In this document: one piece after another, positions 16,096 through 22,649 of the stretch
Position numbering within the stretch: position 1 is the stretch's first letter
How the letters are laid out: every line of letters begins with the position of its first letter
Assembly: GCA_023701385.1 (NCBI GenBank)
Contig: JAMPXC010000028.1
Span: forward strand, 1 to 41,230
Direction of reading: 5' to 3'
DNA from: Pseudobdellovibrio sp.
Lineage (GTDB): Bacteria; Bdellovibrionota; Bdellovibrionia; Bdellovibrionales; Bdellovibrionaceae
Length of the DNA: 41,230 nucleotides
Program-made: the position numbers and the translations under genes
The notes under the pieces: model-generated
Told to the model about the DNA's origin: nothing
What the model saw: only the letters and a program-made list of their open reading frames with translations
Database searches by the model: none

Positions 16096-16108
16096 GAAAT
16101 AATTACAG
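16096..16108 (+). repeat. Flanking motif copy 2 (GAAATAATTACAG)
   Basis: It is identical to 15212-15224. It sits in the divergent region between the TIGR02147 gene (starts 16050, minus) and the small secreted protein gene (starts 16209, plus). Confidence 0.5.
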
Positions 16109-16208
16109 AGTTGTCTAGTCTGTTGCTGTAGGCCCTGCGATAGCTAGTGCTTCTACTGGTTGTGGCGTCTGGCGCTGGTCTTGCTGATAAGATCCACGCG
16201 GGGGACCC

Positions 16209-16751
16209 ATGAATCTTAAACAATGCATGATCGTGATCTGTCTTAGTGTGTTCGGACCAATGTCTTGGGGTGCTGGTTATTCTAAACCGCAGATGCCTAA
16301 ACCGCCCATCTTCAAACCGCAACCAGTTAATCCGCCATTTTCAAATGGTAAGGGTGGTGTTTCGATTGGCGGATCAAACGGTGGTTTTAAAAACTGTCAG
16401 CGCATTGTAAATGCAAAATTAAATTCAGCTGATCTTTCTGTTGCAGCGTTTGTTAGCCTTGCTACTGAAGCGAACATCGCTTTAATCAATATTGTTTCTG
16501 CGTCTGATTATTTGAAGCAGCTTTCGAACGAGATTGAACTTGAGCGTCAAGAGAATTTAATTTTATCGGAGATGAATCAGTTTTTAGATTCAATGACTAA
16601 TGGTAACGAGTACAAAGCTATAGAATTAGAACTTGAATGTAATTCATCAAATGAAATCGTATTGCTTCATCAGGAAGATTCGCACCTGACAACAGATGAA
16701 GTCAGTTATCTACGTGAAGCGCTTGAGCTTTTGAAGAGCTATAATTTCTAG
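16209..16751 (+). CDS. Small secreted hypothetical protein with proline-rich N terminus
   Basis: A signal peptide (MNLKQCMIVICLSVFGPMSWG) is followed by a Pro/Lys-rich then Gly-rich linker (residues 22-60). An acidic helical region of about 115 residues follows, with one Cys at about residue 63 and another in LELECNS. No family is recognised. GGGGGA precedes the ATG. It is divergent from the TIGR02147 gene and is the last chromosomal gene before the tRNA-inserted element. An extracellular or periplasmic place is likely. Confidence 0.7.
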   Translation: MNLKQCMIVICLSVFGPMSWGAGYSKPQMPKPPIFKPQPVNPPFSNGKGGVSIGGSNGGFKNCQRIVNAKLNSADLSVAAFVSLATEANIALINIVSASDYLKQLSNEIELERQENLILSEMNQFLDSMTNGNEYKAIELELECNSSNEIVLLHQEDSHLTTDEVSYLREALELLKSYNF

Positions 16752-16778
16752 GATTTTAATTATATAGAAAAATAAAGA

Positions 16779-16799
16779 AACTAAATGGTGCCCAGTGAG
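16779..16799 (+). repeat. Outer partial copy of the tRNA-Leu 3' end
   Basis: These 21 bases equal 25221-25241, the 3' end of tRNA-Leu and the bases just beyond it. The copy lies 75 bp outside the left end of the current element. The 54 bases between the two left copies contain no gene. It is probably a scar of an earlier integration at the same tRNA. Confidence 0.75.
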
Positions 16800-16853
16800 A
16801 CATGAGCGTAGCGACCAACTAACAGTACGACCGAAATGTGAGTGAGTGTAAAC

Positions 16854-16878
16854 GAACTAAATGGTGCCCAGTGAGGGA
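16854..16878 (+). repeat. attL core of the integrative element
   Basis: This 25-bp block is identical to 25220-25244. It includes the last 17 bases of the tRNA-Leu gene (acceptor stem side and CCA, read on the plus strand) and 8 bases beyond it. It marks the left junction of the element. Confidence 0.85.
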
Positions 16879-17030
16879 TTGTTTCCGAATGAAATAGTCA
16901 CTCTTTTAGGCGTTATTGTTTGTTTTCTTAGATTATTGTTTCTTCCCCCAAAATCAATGACTTATGTCATATGTGGTTCAAAAAATAAGCATCGGCTTTT
17001 TTATCTGTTTTTACAGTTTTTTATGGGTTT

Positions 17031-17051
17031 TCACCCAAAATTCACCCAAAA
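17031..17051 (+). repeat. Candidate integrase arm-type sites, left arm
   Basis: Two CACCCAAAA direct repeats are separated by TT. The same 19-bp arrangement recurs at 25148-25166 near the other end, in the same orientation. A related CCCCCAAAATC lies near 16946. Paired short direct repeats near both ends of an element are typical of integrase arm sites. Confidence 0.5.
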
Positions 17052-17140
17052 ACCGAGGCACCTCAAAATCTACAATTCAATAACATAGTTAATCCAAGAC
17101 ATTTGCTTGTCGTACATAAGCGAATCACGGCTTTCCCGTT

Positions 17141-17191
17141 AATCGTGTTTTATGTCGCTCTAATCGTATTTCTCTACGACTGATCGTATTT
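17141..17191 (+). promoter_or_regulatory. Three helically phased ATCGTRTTT repeats, candidate operator
   Basis: AATCGTGTTT (17141-17150), AATCGTATTT (17162-17171) and GATCGTATTT (17182-17191) are spaced 21 and 20 bp apart, about two helical turns. They lie immediately upstream of the XRE gene and are likely bound by that protein. Confidence 0.6.
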
Positions 17192-17229
17192 TTATAAGGG
17201 AAATGTAGAGATCAGACGAAAAGGTATTT

Positions 17230-17541
17230 ATGTCAACTCAGATAGGTAAAGTGTTTTCACAAATTATTAAAGAACGTCGCTATACGCTTAAGGAAATCTC
17301 CAAGGCTACTGGTGTGCCCGCCACAACTTTAGCGGAGTGGCAGGCTAACAGAACGCCTAAAAATCCGAATCAAGTGAAGTCTGTCGCTCAATTCTTAGGA
17401 GTCAGTCTTCATTACTTACTATTCGGTGAAGAAGATTCTCAAGAACCTATTGCTAAAATTATGAAAGAAGATTTTTTTAGCGGCACTTTTGAAATCAATA
17501 TTAAAAGAGTACATACAAATAAAAAAGGCGAGAAGTCTTGA
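17230..17541 (+). CDS. XRE-family HTH regulator, phage-repressor-like
   Basis: In this 103-residue protein the HTH_3 domain occupies residues 1-70 (YTLKEISKATGVPATTLAEW recognition region, then VKSVAQFLGVSLHYLLFG). The C-terminal 35 residues are basic, and there is no LexA-like peptidase domain. It probably represses its own operon through the three repeats upstream. Its TGA overlaps the TTG of the next gene (TTGA at 17538-17541), so it is coupled to the lipoprotein and probably to the NTPase. It may control the whole cargo or the element's lysogeny-like state. Confidence 0.85.
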   Translation: MSTQIGKVFSQIIKERRYTLKEISKATGVPATTLAEWQANRTPKNPNQVKSVAQFLGVSLHYLLFGEEDSQEPIAKIMKEDFFSGTFEINIKRVHTNKKGEKS

Positions 17542-17993
17542 AAAATTTATTTATTTGCTTATTTTTTTTATCGGGCTGTGCAACTGCAAGAGTTTGGGTA
17601 ATTTCGCAGGATGAGGGCGGAGGGGTTATTGGTTATCAAAACTATAATTCCGCATCTGACAATGGCATCAAGATAAAGCAGTTGTTACAGTGTTTAGATC
17701 ATAAAATGACCTACAACCCAATTAGGCAGGGATATTCAGCTCCTACAGCTTATCAAGCATACAATAATGGATACGGTTTTACGACAATCTATCCGCTTGA
17801 TGGGGGATCGTATGAATGGGGTGAGTATCATTATCGGTGCTTATCTAAAATATCTAGCTCAGTTCAAAGTATTACGCCTGAATCTCCATCTCTAAACGAA
17901 TGTAAAAAGACATGTGAGGGCATGAAGAGTCGACGGGAGTTAGCTTATTGGTTAACCATATCAGACTGTGTGAAGAAAATCTGCGAAAGATAA
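17538..17993 (+). CDS. Lipoprotein of unknown function in the KAP operon
   Basis: It starts at TTG 17538, overlapping the XRE stop. A short signal sequence ends in lipobox LSGC (Cys at residue 14). The mature protein (about 138 residues) begins ATARVWVISQDEGGGVIGYQNY, split by a Gly-rich turn. It is rich in Tyr and Gly in the middle and has a C-terminal helical part with CKKTC and CVKKIC pairs that could form disulfides. It is likely anchored in the periplasm or outer membrane. I recognise no family. Being sandwiched between a regulator and a membrane NTPase suggests a shared task. Confidence 0.7.
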   Translation: MKNLFICLFFLSGCATARVWVISQDEGGGVIGYQNYNSASDNGIKIKQLLQCLDHKMTYNPIRQGYSAPTAYQAYNNGYGFTTIYPLDGGSYEWGEYHYRCLSKISSSVQSITPESPSLNECKKTCEGMKSRRELAYWLTISDCVKKICER

Positions 17994-18034
17994 ATTGTTA
18001 TTTGTTAAGTTTCGAGTTCTTGATAAGATCACTC

Positions 18035-19171
18035 ATGCTATTTCTATTTAAATCTATTTTACTAATTTCTGATAAAGAGGATTATCCAAATGCTGTTTCT
18101 CAAATGCCAGGTGAGTGGGAAAAAGCAGCAGAGGAAATAAACGATACGGCCAAATATAAAGGAGAGGTTACTTTTATCATAGGGCCGTGGGGTTCAGGTA
18201 AGAGCACTTTCTTATCTACGTTGTTAGAGCAGAAAAAAACTAAATATAAAAATATCAAGCAGACTAGAAGAATAACGTTAAATACTGCTTCAAATTTGGA
18301 TGAAGTATTTAGCCAATTTGTTCCAGTTTGGATTAAAGTTTTTTATCTAATTGTTACAGTTCTTTTAATTGGGATCTCTCTATTTTATGTGTCGTGGGAC
18401 ACTATTGCCGAGTCCACTTTAAAAAGCCATCCTGCTCTTACAATATTTGCTGGTTTGTTCGCAGTATTTTTTTTAACAAATAAATTTCGACTGTTTTATA
18501 TTTTTTCATCTGGGTTAGATTTAATCACAGGGACAAAATTAGTGATTATTGAAGACTTCGATAGAGGTTCTTTATCTCATGGTGAAATTTATAACTCGAT
18601 GATGTTTCGTTTTAAAATGATAACTTCGTATGTCGTTGCATTGGGATATAGTTCTGAAGAGCAAAAAAACTCGTATGTTGAGACAGCATTAAAGTTAAAC
18701 GCAAAGATTATATTATTTAATTTATCTGAAAATAGTCTTTACGGAATTTTAACTTCTTTCTACTCAAATCCGCCAATGAATGCAGGAGCATGGATACTGA
18801 ATTTTCCGGCAAGAAAAATTATTTCAATTATTGCCAGAATTAACAAACACTCTATAGGTAAGAATGATGCAGAGAAAATTCATATCTTCTTAAAAATTTG
18901 GTTTGATGAGTTGGTTGAAGCCATTAAACTTCAAGACGCGGGTAAGTTAGCTTTTAGTGATAATGGACGATACATAACGTCACATAGTTACCATGAAAGT
19001 AATCAAAGAGACGCGATATATTCTTTTTTAAGATCAATTGATCACGCTAAGATTGCTGCTGCAGGAATTTCTTTCGGCAGTTCAGCTAATGCAGGCTCGG
19101 TGTATATGCATGATTGGCTCGTACAAGGTAAATATACTAATGGGTTAATAGGGCGAGTTGAGCTTATCTAA
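18035..19171 (+). CDS. KAP-type membrane P-loop NTPase
   Basis: With the ATG at 18035 the protein has 378 residues. Walker A is GPWGSGKST (50-58), and Walker B is LVIIEDFDR (169-177), with the DR pair typical of KAP NTPases. Between them lie two hydrophobic helices (about 98-119 and 133-157), the KAP hallmark of membrane segments inserted into the P-loop domain. The C-terminal 200 residues are not recognised. KAP NTPases are membrane-attached STAND-like ATPases often found in defence loci. A TTG at 17948 has a better Shine-Dalgarno (GGGAG) and would add 29 residues overlapping the lipoprotein gene, so the start is unsure. It is AT-rich compared with the host genes. Confidence 0.75.
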   Translation: MLFLFKSILLISDKEDYPNAVSQMPGEWEKAAEEINDTAKYKGEVTFIIGPWGSGKSTFLSTLLEQKKTKYKNIKQTRRITLNTASNLDEVFSQFVPVWIKVFYLIVTVLLIGISLFYVSWDTIAESTLKSHPALTIFAGLFAVFFLTNKFRLFYIFSSGLDLITGTKLVIIEDFDRGSLSHGEIYNSMMFRFKMITSYVVALGYSSEEQKNSYVETALKLNAKIILFNLSENSLYGILTSFYSNPPMNAGAWILNFPARKIISIIARINKHSIGKNDAEKIHIFLKIWFDELVEAIKLQDAGKLAFSDNGRYITSHSYHESNQRDAIYSFLRSIDHAKIAAAGISFGSSANAGSVYMHDWLVQGKYTNGLIGRVELI

Positions 19172-19181
19172 TAACATTTGA

Positions 19182-19760
19182 TCAGCGATTATTTTTTTTA
19201 TTATTTCTACGAAGGATTATGCCAGATTGGGGGCGGAAAATTACAATTGGGCTGTCTTTACAAATGGCTTCAAAAGGTGATTTCTTGATAACTGCGGGTA
19301 AATTATTTGTAGGCGTTGCGGGGGCCTTCACTGGTTCTTTTACGTGTTGTAAAGGTACTGTAGTAAGATCAAATGCTTCTGCTAGAATTTCACGTTCATG
19401 GTTAGTGTTAATCGGAGAGACATGACCATGCATTGAGTTTCTATTAGTAGGGCTATGGTAAACCTTAGCGGTAGCTGTTTCAGTGTGGGCAGCTAAATGC
19501 GTATTAACGCGATCAACTGTGCTGGTTGCAAATCCGATTTTTTTCTCATCACGAAGTTTGCTATATGTCGTAATTAAGTTACTTTCAACTGGTTGGGACT
19601 CGGACAGATCAATTGATACTTCGCCTTTTGGATCAAAGAAAGCTCCTGATAATACTTCTGTTGGTGGGGCCCAATGGGATACCCACCCGAATACTCTTCG
19701 AGTGCAGTGATGGCTAGGATTGGCTAGAGTAACTATTTTGGCTTTTTTACTTGAGCTCAT
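19182..19760 (-). CDS. Hypothetical protein, third gene of the TIGR04255 operon, with an HGH motif
   Basis: The start is ATG 19760, overlapping the preceding gene by 14 nt. The protein has 192 residues. TRRVF (20-24), GAFFDPKGEVSIDL (39-52) and GFATSTVDRV (76-85) come first, then HGHV (111-114) and ILAEAFDL (125-132). The layout (an early SGAFxP..ELSVD motif and a later HaHI/HaHV motif) recalls small uncharacterised proteins that I remember being encoded next to TIGR04255 and WDG-motif proteins. That link is from memory. The C terminus is low in complexity and basic. Its function is unknown. It is convergent with the KAP gene, with a 10-nt gap. Confidence 0.65.
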   Translation of the reverse strand: MSSSKKAKIVTLANPSHHCTRRVFGWVSHWAPPTEVLSGAFFDPKGEVSIDLSESQPVESNLITTYSKLRDEKKIGFATSTVDRVNTHLAAHTETATAKVYHSPTNRNSMHGHVSPINTNHEREILAEAFDLTTVPLQHVKEPVKAPATPTNNLPAVIKKSPFEAICKDSPIVIFRPQSGIILRRNNKKNNR

Positions 19761-20256
19761 TCTGAACAACAGAGATTAGATTCTCAATGGCTGCCGTGCC
19801 TCTTGAGCTACGATTTGTTTTTAAATCCTTAATTGACCACTCAAGTGCTTCTTCGTTTCCTGATACCATATAAAGTGTGATTTTTTTTGTGAGTGTCTTC
19901 CATAAGAGAATAACAGACCCATCAGCATTTGGCGCAATTTCCGGTTGTTTTCTCTCTTCAAATCTTTGAATAAATTCACGACTTAAATCAATAGAAGAGG
20001 GGTTTATCTTTAGGGCTTGGTATGTATCCCATCCATTATCCAGCTTTTCCATTTCCTTCAAGCCAAGGGTAATTCTTTGATTTAATGGGTGCACAGAAAG
20101 GCAATTGGCAGTGTTATCTGCTTTTAAATCTAGATAGAAAAAACTTTCTCCAACGCTAGGAAGTGTTGTGTAGTCCTCAGTAGGCTCAGCATTTAATCGG
20201 AGATACTGTAGCGAGGATTTATTTTGATCTTTTGATACAAGTCCAACATAAGTCAT
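19747..20256 (-). CDS. Hypothetical protein, second gene of the TIGR04255 operon, with GWDxY motif
   Basis: ATG 20256 overlaps the TGA of the upstream gene (ATGA), so I prefer it over ATG 20295. The 169-residue protein has LDNGWDTYQALKINPSS (72-88), then PEIAPNADGSVILLW (105-119). This matches a recurring pattern in uncharacterised proteins (L..gWDGyga.pps, then P.v.P..dG.v.leW). No catalytic residues can be assigned. Neighbouring overlaps of 4 and 14 nt show tight coupling, suggesting that the three products act together or in fixed ratio. Confidence 0.7.
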   Translation of the reverse strand: MTYVGLVSKDQNKSSLQYLRLNAEPTEDYTTLPSVGESFFYLDLKADNTANCLSVHPLNQRITLGLKEMEKLDNGWDTYQALKINPSSIDLSREFIQRFEERKQPEIAPNADGSVILLWKTLTKKITLYMVSGNEEALEWSIKDLKTNRSSRGTAAIENLISVVQNELK

Positions 20257-21023
20257 GACTGAAGCTCGTTTCTTAAATCGTCTGAAATTATCCATGTATA
20301 AACAGCAAAAATTCTGTCGTTTAAACTTTTTAATTCACTCTTAATATCGGCATTTTTTAGCTCAAAATTTAGAGTGTTTTGCATGTCTAAATCTATAACC
20401 AAAATATGGCCGTCTGAGGTAGATTTTGATGCATTTACTGTAACAATTGCTCTTACATTGTCTTTTTCTAAGACATATTTAGTTGCCGCAGATTTAACAG
20501 CTAATGAATCAAATTTATTGTTTTTAAGAGGGGTGAAAATCATTTCATTCGTTCCTGCCCCATTATAACCCGAATCTATAATACCAAGCTCGTTAATTTT
20601 TCTTATACCTAATCTAACAATTTTTTCTATTTTCAAGAATTTGTTTAGCTCAGCGAATGTAGCTAGTGAGCTGTCGCAAAAGCTGTCGAATGAATCGTAT
20701 TTTGTTATAAAAAACACAATTCGATTCTCGAACACTTCGGCGCCAAAAGTACCATCAGCATTACTAAAGTGGGTACTTTCTCTTTTATGTTCGCCTTCGC
20801 TAGATACTTTCATAGCATCATTTTCATTTGTGAACTTGAATTGAGCTTTCATCCCGAATCGAACATTAGCCTTGTCGTTAATATTCGATTTATAAAAAGC
20901 TTCCAACGCCTTCCAGTCTATTTCCCTCGCTGCAAAGCGAATCTCAATAAATGCTTGCTTGATGAAGTGTTTTTTGAAGTTTGTTCGTTGGATTTGCGGG
21001 ATATTGAACATTACAAAAATCAT
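20253..21023 (-). CDS. TIGR04255-family protein
   Basis: The 256-residue protein begins with the family-style segment KKHFIKQAFIEIRFA. It continues with an alternating strand/helix pattern, including RLGIRKINELGIID (the R-x-G-x-R-x-x-N element) and HILVIDLDMQNT, and it ends in a helical LNDRIFAVYTWIISDDL. TIGR04255 proteins are sporadically distributed, often in islands, and have no established activity. The start is ATG 21023 or ATG 21011; neither has a strong Shine-Dalgarno. It is the first gene of the three-gene minus-strand set. It lies 65 nt downstream of another minus-strand gene and could share its promoter. Confidence 0.75.
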   Translation of the reverse strand: MIFVMFNIPQIQRTNFKKHFIKQAFIEIRFAAREIDWKALEAFYKSNINDKANVRFGMKAQFKFTNENDAMKVSSEGEHKRESTHFSNADGTFGAEVFENRIVFFITKYDSFDSFCDSSLATFAELNKFLKIEKIVRLGIRKINELGIIDSGYNGAGTNEMIFTPLKNNKFDSLAVKSAATKYVLEKDNVRAIVTVNASKSTSDGHILVIDLDMQNTLNFELKNADIKSELKSLNDRIFAVYTWIISDDLRNELQS

Positions 21024-21088
21024 ATCATATGCTTTTTCTTAAAATCACGCTTCGCAGCGTAACTGCGACCTAGGTCAAGTAGATTGCA

Positions 21089-21703
21089 TTAGAACATCGT
21101 TTTGGAAGCGGGCAGTCGCTTTTTTGCCACACTTTCTAGCTTGGCTTTAAACCGCCTTCTCTCGTTCATTATGGTGATAATGTCGCTACTGAAATGGTTT
21201 GTATATACCTTGTAAATTGTTTGATAGAAGCTGTCTCCAGTAACTAAGTTTGAAACGAATTTGCCTTTAAGGTTGGTAATGTCCTGTATGATTTTTTCAT
21301 GAATTAAGATGGTAACTTCTTTTGGAGTCTCTTTACCAAGCGTTTCAAGTTCAAAGAATTTTCTTCTTACAATTTCCTTCAAAACTGAGGCTGGTGCATT
21401 TGCATGATATGTAGCTATTCTATCAAGATCATTCTTTAAGTATTTCTTATAGGAACTCTCAATTTCATTAAGTATTGATTTTTGACTACTGTTTAATCCA
21501 ATTTTGTCTCCGAAGCTGCTTTCGCTTGAGGCTAGTAGGTATTTAATCTTCTTGTAGCTCGCCTTGTGTTTTTGAAAAAAACTAATCACTTCTAGTTTGT
21601 TAGGACGCTTTTTTTTAAGCTCTTGTATTAAGAGAAAATAAAGAAAGCTTTCAGGCTGATGAGGATAGGCTTTCAATTCATAATAGTCTTTGAATTCAAA
21701 CAT
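21089..21703 (-). CDS. Helical hypothetical protein upstream of the TIGR04255 operon
   Basis: The 204-residue, lysine-rich, probably all-helical protein opens FEFKDYYELKAYPHQPESF. I recognise no motif, membrane segment or signal peptide. AGGAAA precedes ATG 21703. It is divergent from the first excisionase-like gene. The inverted repeat 21712-21720/21743-21751 lies between them. It may be the first gene of the minus-strand cargo unit, or an independent gene of the element. Confidence 0.65.
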   Translation of the reverse strand: MFEFKDYYELKAYPHQPESFLYFLLIQELKKKRPNKLEVISFFQKHKASYKKIKYLLASSESSFGDKIGLNSSQKSILNEIESSYKKYLKNDLDRIATYHANAPASVLKEIVRRKFFELETLGKETPKEVTILIHEKIIQDITNLKGKFVSNLVTGDSFYQTIYKVYTNHFSSDIITIMNERRRFKAKLESVAKKRLPASKTMF

Positions 21704-21711
21704 GTTTTTAA

Positions 21712-21751
21712 ATTTCCTAAAAATTAAGTAAAAAAGTAATAATTAGGAAAT
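21712..21751. promoter_or_regulatory. Inverted repeat in divergent promoter region
   Basis: ATTTCCTAA (21712-21720) and TTAGGAAAT (21743-21751) form a perfect 9-bp inverted repeat with a 22-bp spacer. It sits between the minus-strand cargo and the plus-strand excisionase/replication genes, where it could switch the two directions. On the minus strand one arm also supplies the AGGAAA Shine-Dalgarno. Confidence 0.4.
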
Positions 21752-21820
21752 ACGGGTTAAACAAGGGAAAAGTGTAAAACAACCTAAGAATATATGGAAG
21801 CCTCTTCAATAGGAGGTTAC

Positions 21821-22105
21821 ATGATAACAAATGTACAAGAAAAAGAGTTTATAGACATCAATCAAGCCTCGGCTCTACTAGGCTTAAAAGTATCGAGAAT
21901 AAGATACGCGATTCGGCACAAGCAAATTCCACTAATTAAAGTTGGAAGGCTTATTCGATTCGACAAAATGCAACTTCAACAATGGGCGGAAAAAATGAGC
22001 CAAATGCCAACACAGACTCCCAGACAACTCGCGCGGGACATATCGCAAGCACGAAAGAAAATGCGAGAAATATACCGTGAACTAGATAAAAGATATGGGC
22101 CTTGA
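21821..22105 (+). CDS. Excisionase/AlpA-like HTH protein
   Basis: I chose ATG 21821 because AGGAGG lies 4 nt before it. ATG 21794 is in frame without one. The 94-residue protein has a MerR/HTH_17-type winged helix (residues 8-55): INQASALLGLKVSRIRYAIR, then KQIPLIKVGRLIRFDKMQLQQW. A basic helical tail follows (QLARDISQARKKMREIYREL). Such proteins act as excisionases or as regulators of integrase in mobile elements. Confidence 0.8.
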   Translation: MITNVQEKEFIDINQASALLGLKVSRIRYAIRHKQIPLIKVGRLIRFDKMQLQQWAEKMSQMPTQTPRQLARDISQARKKMREIYRELDKRYGP

Positions 22106-22180
22106 GTCAATGCAAAAACACTTTTTTGAAAAAAACTTGCCGAAATCGCAACCCCTTAACACTTGGAGAAATTAAACAAT

Positions 22181-22381
22181 ATGGATAAGAAATTATTAAA
22201 CGTGAAAGAAGTCAGTATTCTACTAAATGTAACTACAGGCAGAGTGTATAATTTAGTACATCGCAAGCGTATACCTCATCTAAAATTAAACTCTAGTCTC
22301 AGGTTTGATCCAGAAAAAATAGTCACTTGGTTAGGGCAAAAAGAAGTTGAAAACTCAGGAGACAAAAATGGCCTTTGTTAA
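22181..22381 (+). CDS. Second, shorter excisionase-like HTH_17 protein
   Basis: The 66-residue protein is almost entirely one helix-turn-helix domain (VKEVSILLNVTTGRVYNLVH, then RIPHLKLNSSLRFDPEKIVTWL). It is clearly related in layout to the gene at 21821, which suggests a duplicated regulator and excisionase pair. GGAG stands 11 nt before the ATG. It overlaps the next gene by 14 nt. Confidence 0.78.
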   Translation: MDKKLLNVKEVSILLNVTTGRVYNLVHRKRIPHLKLNSSLRFDPEKIVTWLGQKEVENSGDKNGLC

Positions 22382-22649
22382 TCTTCGCCAAAATCAAGGT
22401 AAAATTACAATAAAAACTGGGCAAGAATTTTTAAGAGAATTAGTTCATCTCGAGCGACAAACGAGACAGTCATTTATTCAGTCAGATAGAGTTACATCTG
22501 CTGATTTTATGAAGAATTGGATCGCTGTCGTCGCACTTATGCTTCGTAAAATTTCATCAATCACTTTAGGTGAAAGTGACTTGGATTATGAAGTCCAAAC
22601 ACCACTTTTTTATTTTTTGAATAACAAAGGGAATAGCAATGACCATTGA
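22368..22649 (+). CDS. Small hypothetical protein of the element's replication operon
   Basis: ATG 22368 follows AGGAG closely. A TTG at 22347 is in frame but less likely. The 93-residue protein is helical in the middle (FLRELVHLERQTRQSF) and ends at the start of the ATPase gene, overlapping it by 11 nt. No family is recognised. It may be an accessory to the downstream DUF3987-like protein. Confidence 0.65.
   Translation: MAFVNLRQNQGKITIKTGQEFLRELVHLERQTRQSFIQSDRVTSADFMKNWIAVVALMLRKISSITLGESDLDYEVQTPLFYFLNNKGNSNDH

Noticed and set aside
16065-16322. Minus-strand open frame across the divergent region upstream of the small secreted protein
   Set aside because: It overlaps the start of a gene with a clear signal peptide in the other direction, and has no Shine-Dalgarno or family features.
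19182-19769. Insertion sequence or transposase in the element's AT-rich part
   Set aside because: No transposase motifs or terminal inverted repeats were seen; movement is explained by the integrase and att sites.
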